Of a stretch of DNA of 55,772 nucleotides, positions 34,764 to 42,338 are shown piece by piece. Both the position numbers and the translations under genes were made by a program. Source of the DNA: an uncultured Pelagibacteraceae bacterium (GTDB lineage: Bacteria; Pseudomonadota; Alphaproteobacteria; Pelagibacterales; Pelagibacteraceae). The stretch lies in NCBI GenBank assembly GCA_902584225.1, contig CACHYX010000003.1, forward strand, positions 1 to 55,772, in the 5' to 3' direction. The notes beneath the pieces are model-generated. The model saw only the letters and a list, made by a program, of their open reading frames with translations. It searched no databases and had not been told where the DNA came from. The number at the start of each line of letters is the position of its first letter. Position 1 is the stretch's first letter.

Positions 34764-35487
34764 TTCTAATTAATTCAATATTTTCAAAATTTAAATTATT
34801 TATACTATTATAAGCTGATTGTAGAGTATTAATATTAGAATAAGGGCCCAATAATACTTGGTGCTTAGTGTCATTTATTGAAAATATATTGACATTTTTA
34901 AGTGAAGTCTCTTTTTCGACTCTTTTTTTGAGCTCTTTAGCATTTTTTAAAAAATAAAATTCAGTGATTTTTATTGAATAATTAAAAGATCTTCTATCAT
35001 CTAATTCTTTTGACTTAGGTGTTCCAATTTCATTTATGCTTATTGACTTAACTGGAGCTTTATTAGCAACTTTTTTTTCTTCATCAAAAGTTTTTGATTT
35101 TTTGGCAATAAAAGTTTTATTTTCTCTAATTTTACTAATTTCAACATATGGTTCTTTAAGTGAGATGTCGAGTTCATCAAAAATTCTTTTTGAAAAAATT
35201 GAATTATAAAAAAATAGATTTTTATTTTTTGTTTTTACTGTTGCATTTGTGCTTTTGTTATTTAAAAGATTAATAATTCTAACTTTTGTACCTTTTGACA
35301 AAGTATTATGGACTATCTCAAGGCTCCTATCATCAAGGGGTTTCCTTATTAATTTTTTTTCAATTAAAGACTCATCATATAAAAGAACAAATCCTTTGTT
35401 TGAAAATATGTTTTCACTATATTGAGTAGTTTGAACTGTACAACTTGCCAAAAAAAACAAGATCAACAATAAATTTTTATAATTCAT
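34756..35487 (-). CDS. RlpA-like/SPOR-domain lipoprotein, divergent
   Basis: The 243-residue protein starts with a lipoprotein signal (NYKNLLLILFFLASC, Cys16) and ends with a SPOR-like fold (about residues 168-243, LLGPYSNINTLQSAYNSI). The middle (about 60-120) is in the position of the double-psi beta-barrel of RlpA, KGTKVRIINLLNNKSTN, but the catalytic D-R-G-P-type motif is not visible, so it may bind but not cut peptidoglycan. Its place between mltB and dacA is that of rlpA. Confidence 0.7.
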   Translation of the reverse strand: MNYKNLLLILFFLASCTVQTTQYSENIFSNKGFVLLYDESLIEKKLIRKPLDDRSLEIVHNTLSKGTKVRIINLLNNKSTNATVKTKNKNLFFYNSIFSKRIFDELDISLKEPYVEISKIRENKTFIAKKSKTFDEEKKVANKAPVKSISINEIGTPKSKELDDRRSFNYSIKITEFYFLKNAKELKKRVEKETSLKNVNIFSINDTKHQVLLGPYSNINTLQSAYNSINNLNFENIELIRND

Positions 35488-36475
35488 CTTTAAATTTATC
35501 CTTCAAAGTGCAAACAGCTAAAGCAAATCTTAATGACCTATTCCACTTCAAAATTTTTTCATAATTAGAGAAAACAATATAGGCAGGATTAAGAGTTTGA
35601 CTTCCAGGAATTATATCTACATCTGGTGTAATTATAGCAACTTTTTCCTTATCATTTACAATATCAGTTAGATCGTTCTTAATAAATTTTTTGTAAAATC
35701 TGAAATTCTTTTTATGTTTAATATTTCTTGCGGAAGAATTAAGAAATTTTGAAGGAATATTATTCTTTAGTTCAACACGGTAAAAACAATGATTATTTTT
35801 TTTCCAACCAATTTTTTTCATATAGTTTGCTGCTGAAGCAAATGAATCTTCTACATTTTTAAGTTCAATTACACTATTTTGATTATAATCAATTGCATAA
35901 TTAGAAATAGTTGACGGCATAAACTGAAAATTTCCGAATGCACCAGCCCAAGATCCATACAAAATATCTTTATTGATTTTTTTATTATCAATTAATCTTA
36001 ATGCTGTGATTAATTCTTTAGAAAAAAATTCACTTCTTCTCTTATCGTAGCTTAAAGTTGCAAGAGACGAAATGATATCCATTTTACCAAGATAAGAGCC
36101 AAAGTTTGTCTCAATGCCCATTAGAGCAAGTAAAAGTTCTTTTTCTACTAAAAATTCTTGATCAACTTTTTCTATAAGTTTAGAATTTTTTTTATATATT
36201 CTTTTACCCTTAACTACCTTTTTTTTATTTGATCTCTTCCCAACATAAGTTTTGGTATCCTCATAAAATTCAGGTTGGTATCTGTCGTATTCAATAACCT
36301 TGGGTAAAAAAATTGCTTTATCCATGACAAGATCAACTGTTTCTTTGCTTACTCCAGATTTTACAGCTCTGATCTTGAAGCTATCTAACCATTTATTAAA
36401 AGAATCATCTGCAACAACGGTTTTAAAATTAATAAGAGAGATTAGTAATAAAAGAATAAGTTTAGTATTTTTCAT
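35477..36475 (-). CDS. Lytic murein transglycosylase MltB family
   Basis: The 332-residue protein has a signal peptide ending near VVADD (residue 23) and no lipobox, so it is soluble in the periplasm. It shows LMGIETNFGSYLGKMDIISSLATLSYDKRRSEFF with the catalytic Glu122, and AGAFGNFQFMPSTISNYAIDYN. The C-terminal peptidoglycan-binding domain of longer members is missing. It overlaps the SPOR lipoprotein gene by 11 bases. Confidence 0.93.
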   Translation of the reverse strand: MKNTKLILLLLISLINFKTVVADDSFNKWLDSFKIRAVKSGVSKETVDLVMDKAIFLPKVIEYDRYQPEFYEDTKTYVGKRSNKKKVVKGKRIYKKNSKLIEKVDQEFLVEKELLLALMGIETNFGSYLGKMDIISSLATLSYDKRRSEFFSKELITALRLIDNKKINKDILYGSWAGAFGNFQFMPSTISNYAIDYNQNSVIELKNVEDSFASAANYMKKIGWKKNNHCFYRVELKNNIPSKFLNSSARNIKHKKNFRFYKKFIKNDLTDIVNDKEKVAIITPDVDIIPGSQTLNPAYIVFSNYEKILKWNRSLRFALAVCTLKDKFKDEL

Positions 36476-37340
36476 ATAAATCTTTTAAATAAATTATTAC
36501 AGCAATCCATATAATAGTGAAACTAAAGAATTTTTCGTAAGAAAAAAGCTCATTATAGTAGAAATAACCCAAAAGGAATTGAAGAGTCGGTGTAATATAG
36601 AATATCATTCCACTAGGCCCTAAACCAGAAAGTTCAACACCTCTAACATAAAGAAATAAAGGAATTACTGTCATTGGTCCCGCTAATAAAAGCATAAACA
36701 TCAAATTTAAATTTTCTAATGAAAAATCGTTTTGACCATTTTTAAAAATAAAATAAAAAACTATTAAGGACATTGGAAGAATGTACAAACTTTCTATTAA
36801 TAGACCAATATCTGTATCAACGTTTATTAATTTTCTTAGAACATTATAAAAAGCCCACGAAAAAGCTACTATCAGACCAACCCAGGGAACATTATTAAAA
36901 TTTCTTAGTAGAATAAAAATAGCAACACAAACAAGAAAAATAGAAATTTTACTTTTAAAACTTATTTTTTCTCTAAAAAAGATATTTCCGCATAAAACAC
37001 TTACAATTGGCATTATAAAATATCCAAATGATGCATCAATGATTTGGTCATTTGATACAGCATAGATCCAAACTGCCCAATTAATAAATATTAATAATCC
37101 AGAGAAAAAAAGGACTAAAAGATTTTTTTTATTTTTTAAAATTTTGAAAAAAATATTCCATTTTGAAAAAAATTGAGTAGTTATAATAAGCATGACTGCA
37201 GTCCAAATACATCTATGTATGACTAATTCTATATGGCCTATAAAAGAAAAATAGCTAAAATAAATTACTCCAATAGCACCCCACCAAAACGATCCTAAGC
37301 TACTAAATAAAATTCCTTTATTAAATTCTTTTAAGTTCAT
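36462..37340 (-). CDS. rarD: EamA-family transporter RarD-like
   Basis: The 292-residue protein has ten membrane helices of the DMT superfamily. KGILFSSLGSFWWGAIGVIYFSYFSFIGH, ELVIHRCIWTAVMLI and LFINWAVWIYAVSNDQIIDASFGYFIMPIVSVLCG are hallmarks of the RarD subfamily; the transported compound is unknown. It overlaps the lytic transglycosylase gene by 14 bases, so it is the first gene of the long minus-strand operon. Confidence 0.88.
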   Translation of the reverse strand: MNLKEFNKGILFSSLGSFWWGAIGVIYFSYFSFIGHIELVIHRCIWTAVMLIITTQFFSKWNIFFKILKNKKNLLVLFFSGLLIFINWAVWIYAVSNDQIIDASFGYFIMPIVSVLCGNIFFREKISFKSKISIFLVCVAIFILLRNFNNVPWVGLIVAFSWAFYNVLRKLINVDTDIGLLIESLYILPMSLIVFYFIFKNGQNDFSLENLNLMFMLLLAGPMTVIPLFLYVRGVELSGLGPSGMIFYITPTLQFLLGYFYYNELFSYEKFFSFTIIWIAVIIYLKDLYEKY

Positions 37341-37390
37341 AAAAAAGGAAATTTATATTCCATTATTGATAAAATAACCCCATTTAATTC

Positions 37391-37466
37391 TTGAATTTTA
37401 ATATTATACTTATAAAAACTAGCTCACGGAGAGATGGCTGAGCGGTTGAAAGCACCGGTCTTGAAA
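37391..37466 (+). repeat. Left copy of 76-bp direct repeat (tRNA-Ser promoter and 5' half)
   Basis: Bases 37391-37466 match 39171-39246 at 74 of 76 positions. The repeat runs from upstream of a -10-like TATAAA through the tRNA-Ser 5' half and stops in the anticodon loop (TTGAAA). After it the left copy diverges (TTCCAAGTAACC). This is the original host 5' end left behind by the insertion; it cannot form a tRNA. Confidence 0.9.
37428..37466 (+). pseudogene. Truncated tRNA-Ser remnant
   Basis: GGAGAGATGGCTGAGCGGTT and the sequence to the anticodon loop repeat the first 39 bases of the intact tRNA-Ser at 39208. The 3' half is missing. The upstream promoter-like sequence (TATAAA) is retained, so a half-tRNA transcript into the element is possible. 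Confidence 0.85.
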
Positions 37467-37656
37467 TTCCAAGTAACCCCTACTCCCTTTAAGACGATTC
37501 ACATAATTATCAAGTCATTATTAATTTTTTCAATTTTAGCTTTTACGAAAAACGCATAATTATTGGCCTAGCTGGGTTATGAAACTAGAGACAAACTAGA
37601 GACAAATGTTATTTGAAAAATGCGACCCTCTAAGCCGGAATATAGATGGAATTTAT
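37467..37656. other. Left arm of the tRNA-Ser element, non-coding
   Basis: No gene is seen in these 190 bases. They include the tandem ACTAGAGACAA site (37583-37607) and a patch, atgcgaccctctaagccgg (37620-37638), that is more GC-rich than its surroundings. The part next to the half-tRNA resembles an attachment-site arm. Confidence 0.5.
37583..37607 (+). repeat. Tandem 11-bp repeat, left copy (possible integrase arm site)
   Basis: The 25 bases consist of ACTAGAGACAA twice in tandem plus flanking bases. The identical 25-mer occurs at 39112-39136 in the same orientation, so each end of the element carries two adjacent 11-bp units, the arrangement of arm-type binding sites of tyrosine integrases. 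Confidence 0.7.
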
Positions 37657-39042
37657 CTATTTACTAATATCAAAATTTTTTTTTATCATCTTGATACCTT
37701 TTGAATTAATTTTTTTTTTAAAATATTTATTTAAGTTCATATTTATTATTTGAATAAAGTTTTCTTCGGGCAAATAACATTCATTATCTCCTCCAAATTC
37801 TTTTTTAGGTATGTATCTAAATTTTTTTAACAATCTTTTAAAATCAGACTCTGCTTTATAACATTTGTAAAGTTTACTTTTAATTTCAAAGATTTGTTCT
37901 TTTTTTTTGTAAATCCTTATTCGTTCTAATCTTTTTTTGCTTGAAACTCTTGTTATACCAATTTTAACAAATTTCTCTCTATTATCATTAAACTTATAAA
38001 AATATAACCATCCATCTACATTTTTCATATGTGGACGTTCCTTAAAGTATCTTTCGTGATACATTCCTAATTGTTGCAAAGAACAGTCTGGACATGAATT
38101 TGGTTGATATAAAACCGCACTTAATCTAACGGTCCAGGCATGAAAACATTTTGCACATTCAAAATTGTGATTTTTATGAACGTCAGTTATTTTACTTTTT
38201 AATATTATTTTTTTTTCTTCTAAAATTTTTGGAATAACTATAGTTTTAAAATATTTACCTCTACCGTGCCTTCCTGTGTTTTTGTGATTACATTTATCAC
38301 ATATAGCACCCCTAAATACATTGCGTAAATAATCTTCCCAAGTAAATTTACAATCTAAACATTCTAATTTATTAATTTTATCTGAGCTTTCATATTTATC
38401 GATTAATTTTACCTTAAGTGGTTTAAGTCTTTTTAAAACTTCTTTTTCTGTTAATCTAAAATGTTCATTGGCTGGTCTACATTTTTTACACGGATTAATA
38501 AATCTTTCTAAATTAGGTAATTTTTCTGAAAATCTAAAATTACATTTTAAACATTCAACTTTAAAAATTGTTTTTTTATTTTTATAATTAGTTACTTTTT
38601 TTAGGTTTTTTTCTGCTAATCTATTATCTACTTCTTCTTTTGATAATCTTAAATGAGCATGAGTTTTTTCAAGGTTTTTAATTCTTTTTTTTTCAGTACA
38701 TATTGGACATCGTTTTCTTTTTAAAACACTATATGCTTCTGGACTCCATTCATAACCACATTTTTTGCATCTTATCTTAATTGCATTATGTGCTTTTGTA
38801 TAATTTCCAATTCTTTCTAAATCTGTATTTTTAATTTCTAAATCAAAACTTTTATTGTTTAGTTTTTTGCAATCTTTTGAACAATATGTTCCCAAATTTC
38901 CTCTATTATTTTTTTTTGCAAAAACATATTGTGGATATGGAATAGTAAAAACTTTTTCACATCGATTACACTTACATTCTGCAAGTTTATAGGTAAATTT
39001 GCTTGAGTTTTTTCTGAGTTTAGTAATAATTCTTAAAAACAT
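37657..39042 (-). CDS. Multi-zinc-ribbon protein with C-terminal GIY-YIG nuclease domain
   Basis: The 461-residue protein has five zinc-ribbon-like C-x2-C pairs: about residues 23-58, 92-115, 164-188, 228-251 and 295-320, each of the type CxxC...CxxC. The last 120 residues resemble a GIY-YIG nuclease: DGWLYFYKF (344-351), KFVKIGITR (357-365), Arg371, and GGDNECYLP, in which Glu421 would be the metal-binding residue. It is the only gene of the element. The combination fits homing or phage-type nucleases with DNA-binding zinc ribbons. I know of no named family, and its target is unknown. Confidence 0.8.
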   Translation of the reverse strand: MFLRIITKLRKNSSKFTYKLAECKCNRCEKVFTIPYPQYVFAKKNNRGNLGTYCSKDCKKLNNKSFDLEIKNTDLERIGNYTKAHNAIKIRCKKCGYEWSPEAYSVLKRKRCPICTEKKRIKNLEKTHAHLRLSKEEVDNRLAEKNLKKVTNYKNKKTIFKVECLKCNFRFSEKLPNLERFINPCKKCRPANEHFRLTEKEVLKRLKPLKVKLIDKYESSDKINKLECLDCKFTWEDYLRNVFRGAICDKCNHKNTGRHGRGKYFKTIVIPKILEEKKIILKSKITDVHKNHNFECAKCFHAWTVRLSAVLYQPNSCPDCSLQQLGMYHERYFKERPHMKNVDGWLYFYKFNDNREKFVKIGITRVSSKKRLERIRIYKKKEQIFEIKSKLYKCYKAESDFKRLLKKFRYIPKKEFGGDNECYLPEENFIQIINMNLNKYFKKKINSKGIKMIKKNFDISK

Positions 39043-39170
39043 TTATCACAAAACTAACACAAAAATACATGGTGGAATACCGCCAGACCAGGCTATAGGA
39101 TTTTGTAGGATAACTAGAGACAAACTAGAGACAAATTAAACTTTTCAAAAAAAATAGCTCGGTTTTTTTG
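39043..39170. other. Right arm of the tRNA-Ser element, non-coding
   Basis: These 128 bases lie upstream of the nuclease gene and contain a GGTGG/CCGCC hairpin (39071-39084), the second tandem 11-bp site (39112-39136) and an A/T-rich stretch. No gene is seen. The nuclease promoter should lie here, reading leftward. Confidence 0.5.
39112..39136 (+). repeat. Tandem 11-bp repeat, right copy
   Basis: This is an identical 25-base copy of the site at 37583-37607, ACTAGAGACAA in tandem. The two sites flank the nuclease gene symmetrically, about 120 bases outside the gene start on this side and about 50 bases outside its stop on the other. Confidence 0.7.
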
Positions 39171-39246
39171 TTGAATTTTAATATTATACTTATAAAACCT
39201 TGCTCACGGAGAGATGGCTGAGCGGTTGAAAGCACCGGTCTTGAAA
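39171..39246 (+). repeat. Right copy of 76-bp direct repeat (restores tRNA-Ser)
   Basis: This copy matches 37391-37466 with two mismatches, both in the promoter-proximal spacer (aaact/aacct and ag/tg). It carries a -10-like TATAAA (39191-39196) with TTGTTG 17 bases upstream, and joins in the anticodon loop to the host 3' half of tRNA-Ser. Confidence 0.9.
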
Positions 39247-39297
39247 ACCGGCAAAGGGGCAACTCTTTCCTGGGTTCGAATCCCAGTCTCTCCGCCA
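39208..39297 (+). tRNA. tRNA-Ser (anticodon TGA)
   Basis: Class II cloverleaf of 90 bases: acceptor GGAGAGA/TCTCTCC, anticodon stem CCGGT/ACCGG with loop CTTGAAA (TGA), a long variable arm (CAAAGGGGCAACTCTTTC region), T-arm CTGGGTTCGAATCCCAG and an encoded CCA. Its 5' half and promoter come from the element, its 3' half from the host. The sdhE stop codon abuts the CCA. Confidence 0.96.
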
Positions 39298-39558
39298 CTA
39301 ATTAAACTTTTGAAATTTATCTATAATGTGGAGCATTCTTTCATCTTTAAATTCGTTCTTTGATTCCTTTTTTTTTAAAGAAATTAATGTTTCATCATCC
39401 ATATTAACAAACGAGTCTAAGGTTTTTAGGTAATTCTCATCCAAATCGTTGATTAACGATTTTACAAAAGCTGTCATCAGTATATCCATTTCTTTTGTTC
39501 CTCTATAGGAAGCCCTGTATATAATTTTATTTTTAAGATCTTCTTTATTAAGAGTCAT
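39298..39558 (-). CDS. sdhE: Succinate dehydrogenase assembly factor (SdhE)
   Basis: The 86-residue protein helps attach FAD to the SdhA flavoprotein subunit. The conserved segment NKIIYRASYRGTKEMDILMTAFV (residues about 11-33) includes the RGTKE motif of the SdhE/Sdh5 family. It sits divergent from recG, a pairing known in alphaproteobacteria, and ends at the tRNA-Ser. Confidence 0.92.
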   Translation of the reverse strand: MTLNKEDLKNKIIYRASYRGTKEMDILMTAFVKSLINDLDENYLKTLDSFVNMDDETLISLKKKESKNEFKDERMLHIIDKFQKFN

Positions 39559-39575
39559 GATATTATAACTAAACT

Positions 39576-41615
39576 ATGTCTTCATATGAATATTTGCTAT
39601 CCGATATAAGTACCATAAAAGGTATAGGAACCAAAATAGGAAAATTATTTCGAAAAAAAAATATTAACACAATATTTGATCTTCTGTGGAATTTGCCTAG
39701 AGATTTTGTGGATAGATCAAATGTTTATCCAATTAATGAATTGCAAGTAGGAAAAATACAAACCGTAACAGTTGTTGTAAAAAAATATAACTTTCCACGT
39801 ATCAGAAACTTGCCTAACAAAGTAATATGTGAAGATGAAACTGGAAAGCTAGATTGCATCTTTTTTAATAGTTATGAGGGATATATTAGAAAAATACTGC
39901 CACTAAACGCAAAAGTAACTATCAGTGGTAAGATTGGTTATTATAATAAGAAATATCAAATAACTAACCCTACTCATTTATCTGAGGATCCTAATTCTGT
40001 TAAAAAAATTGATAAAAGTTATAGTTTAACTGAAGGCCTTAATAACAAACTTTATAACAAAATCATTCAAGAAGTACTAAAAAATATACCGAATTTAGAT
40101 GAATGGTTGGATAAAGAAACTCTTAAAAAATTTGATAATATTTCGTGGAAAAAAGCAGTTTTAGAACTTCATGATCCCAATAATATTAACAAGAAGGGTA
40201 ATTTTTTAAAAAGATTAATTTTTGATGAAATTCTCTCTACTTTTTTAATTAATTCAAAAATAAGAAAAACTATTAAAAAATTTAAAAAAGAAAAAAAAAT
40301 ATTTAACGACGATTTTTCAAACAATATAAAAAAAGAATTGAGTTATGAGCTTACCTCCGATCAAAAAAACGCATTAAATGAGATAAACAATGATTTAAAA
40401 TCTGAAGAAAAAATGTTCAGACTTTTACAAGGAGATGTTGGAAGTGGTAAAACTATTATAGCATTAATTTCTTGTTTTAACGTTGTTAATAGTGGTTACC
40501 AGGTTGCTTTTATGGCACCAACTGAAATTTTGGCATATCAACATTATAAGTTAGCCCAATCATTATTAAAAGATAAAATTAAAATCGATTTTTTAACTTC
40601 TAAAACTGATTATACTGAGAGGAAAAAGATAATTAAAGATTTAGAGGCTAACAAAATTAAAATACTTTTTGGAACTCACTCAGTCTTTCAAGAAAAAATA
40701 AATTATAACAAACTTGGACTTATCGTTATTGATGAACAACATAAATTTGGAGTTAAGCAGAGAAAGAAACTATCTGATAAAGGCGGTAAAAATTGTGATG
40801 TATTAGTAATGTCAGCAACACCTATACCAAGAACTATGATTATGACTATTTTTGGAGATATGGATGTTACTATCATCAAACAAAAACCTAAAAACAGAAA
40901 ACCAGTAAAAACTTACAGTAAGGTTGATACTAAACTTAGTGAAATAATTGATTTTACAAAAAAACAAATTAAGAAAGGTAATCAAATTTTTTGGGTTTGC
41001 CCATTAATCGAAGAATCTAAAAAAGTTGATCATCAATCAGCAGTGCAAAGATATAATGGTCTTCAAAAAATTTTTAAAGATAGAGCTGGTCTTTTACATG
41101 GCTCACTTGATAAAGTTGATAAAGATAAGATATTAAATAAATTTCTGAACAGAAAAATTGATATTTTGATCTCAACAACGGTTATTGAGGTTGGTATTGA
41201 TTTTCCAAATGCAAACGTGATCATAATAGAAAATTCAAATAAATTTGGTTTATCGCAACTCCATCAACTTAGGGGTAGAGTTGGTAGAGGCAACAAAGAG
41301 TCATTTTGTATTTTAATGTTTAAAAAGAATTTAAGTAAAAATGCTAGAAAACGGATAAATATTTTGAAGGAAAATAATGATGGATTTAAAATATCACAGG
41401 AAGATATGAAATTAAGAGGTTATGGAGACTTATTAGGTTTTAAACAAAGTGGAGTTCAAAGTTTCCGTCTTGCTGATCCTGTTTTAAATGAAGATCTTTT
41501 TATATTAGCAGAGAAAGAGACTAAAAGAATTGAAAGGGACAATATAAATTTAAATAAGTTTCAATCTTTACTCAAACTTTATGACAGAGCCGATATTTTG
41601 AATGATATTGTTTAA
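39576..41615 (+). CDS. recG: ATP-dependent DNA helicase RecG
   Basis: The 679-residue helicase branch-migrates stalled replication forks. It has an N-terminal wedge/OB part (about residues 50-150), LLQGDVGSGKTIIAL (Walker A), MAPTEILAYQHYKLA, VIDEQHKFGV (DExQ), VMSATPIPRTM, the QLRGRVGRG motif VI and the C-terminal RecG motif FKISQEDMKLRGYGDLLGFKQSG. Its length matches the family. Confidence 0.96.
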   Translation: MSSYEYLLSDISTIKGIGTKIGKLFRKKNINTIFDLLWNLPRDFVDRSNVYPINELQVGKIQTVTVVVKKYNFPRIRNLPNKVICEDETGKLDCIFFNSYEGYIRKILPLNAKVTISGKIGYYNKKYQITNPTHLSEDPNSVKKIDKSYSLTEGLNNKLYNKIIQEVLKNIPNLDEWLDKETLKKFDNISWKKAVLELHDPNNINKKGNFLKRLIFDEILSTFLINSKIRKTIKKFKKEKKIFNDDFSNNIKKELSYELTSDQKNALNEINNDLKSEEKMFRLLQGDVGSGKTIIALISCFNVVNSGYQVAFMAPTEILAYQHYKLAQSLLKDKIKIDFLTSKTDYTERKKIIKDLEANKIKILFGTHSVFQEKINYNKLGLIVIDEQHKFGVKQRKKLSDKGGKNCDVLVMSATPIPRTMIMTIFGDMDVTIIKQKPKNRKPVKTYSKVDTKLSEIIDFTKKQIKKGNQIFWVCPLIEESKKVDHQSAVQRYNGLQKIFKDRAGLLHGSLDKVDKDKILNKFLNRKIDILISTTVIEVGIDFPNANVIIIENSNKFGLSQLHQLRGRVGRGNKESFCILMFKKNLSKNARKRINILKENNDGFKISQEDMKLRGYGDLLGFKQSGVQSFRLADPVLNEDLFILAEKETKRIERDNINLNKFQSLLKLYDRADILNDIV

Positions 41616-42223
41616 TTGTCAGCAGGATCTGAAGTGCCAGCAGATACAATGAATTTTGAGGCTTCCTCAAAAGTCATATCAAGATAAATAACTTCATCTT
41701 TTGGAAACATTAATAAAAAACCACTTGTGGGATTAGGTGTTGTGGGAACGAATACATTGATTAACTCTTTATTTGTTTTTTTACTGATTTCGCCTTTGTT
41801 TTCTTTAGTAGCAAAACCAACAGCCCATGATCCCTTTTTAGGGTATTCAATTAGAACAACACTTTTTTTATTATCCGATTTACTTGTGAAACTTTCTGTC
41901 ATTTGGCCAATTGCAGAGTAAATAGTCCTTAAGATGGGAATTCTTTTAAAAAGATCATTAATTAAATTTAAAATTTTTTTTCCAAAAAAAGATAAAGAAA
42001 TACCTCCAACAATTGTAATAAAAATAACAGACAATAAAATTTCAAGTCCCGGTATAGAAAAAGGTAAATAATTATTTGGATTTATTTCGTTAGGAATTAA
42101 TTTTGATGATATCTTTATTAAAAATAAAGTAAGATACAAAGTAAAACCAATTGGAACTAAAACTACAATGCCAGCTATAAAAGCATTTCTTAGTTTTGAA
42201 GTTATTGATGACTTTTTTTTCAT
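41612..42223 (-). CDS. DUF502 membrane protein
   Basis: The 203-residue protein has two N-terminal membrane spans (AFIAGIVVLVPIGFTLYLTLFLI and LEILLSVIFITIVGGISLSFFG) and the typical DUF502 C-terminus: PILRTIYSAIGQMTESF, VLIEYPKKGSWAVGF, VFVPTTPNPTSGFLLMFPKDEVIYLDM. The function is unknown; relatives are conserved across proteobacteria. Its 3' end converges with recG (4-base overlap), and its start overlaps the stop of a 25-codon frame upstream. Confidence 0.92.
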   Translation of the reverse strand: MKKKSSITSKLRNAFIAGIVVLVPIGFTLYLTLFLIKISSKLIPNEINPNNYLPFSIPGLEILLSVIFITIVGGISLSFFGKKILNLINDLFKRIPILRTIYSAIGQMTESFTSKSDNKKSVVLIEYPKKGSWAVGFATKENKGEISKKTNKELINVFVPTTPNPTSGFLLMFPKDEVIYLDMTFEEASKFIVSAGTSDPADN

Positions 42224-42300
42224 TAATTATAAGATGAATATATTACAAAACATAAAGCAATTATGAATAAAAAAACTAATATTTTATTGTTTAAATTCAT
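42223..42300 (-). CDS. Possible 25-residue membrane micro-protein upstream of DUF502 gene
   Basis: An ATG at 42300 opens a frame of 25 residues, MNLNNKILVFLFIIALCFVIYSS and so on, that is one hydrophobic helix. Its TAA overlaps the ATG of the DUF502 gene (TAATG), the coupling geometry used elsewhere in this window (plsX/ihfA, lipoprotein/hom). There is no other support; it could be chance in AT-rich sequence. Confidence 0.35.
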   Translation of the reverse strand: MNLNNKILVFLFIIALCFVIYSSYN

Positions 42301-42338
42301 AAAAAAACTATTAAAACATAATACTTAATTTAATTTAA

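Larger units (their letters stand above)
37391..39246. mobile_element. Integrated 1.8-kb element in tRNA-Ser anticodon loop
   Basis: The element spans from the end of the left repeat to the end of the right repeat (1780 bp between repeat starts). It carries one gene (zinc-ribbon GIY-YIG protein, minus strand), identical 25-bp tandem-repeat sites near both ends, and at its right end a copy of the tRNA-Ser promoter and 5' half that restores a full tRNA. No integrase is inside. The anticodon-loop breakpoint is the usual crossover place of tyrosine recombinases. Confidence 0.85.

Noticed and set aside
37428-37475. A second functional tRNA-Ser at the left end of the element
   Set aside because: Sequence after the anticodon loop does not pair with the 5' half and there is no T-arm or CCA; it is a truncated copy.
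37583-39136. The repeated ACTAGAGACAA units as a CRISPR array
   Set aside because: Only two adjacent 11-bp units occur at each of two distant places, without regular spacers or cas genes.
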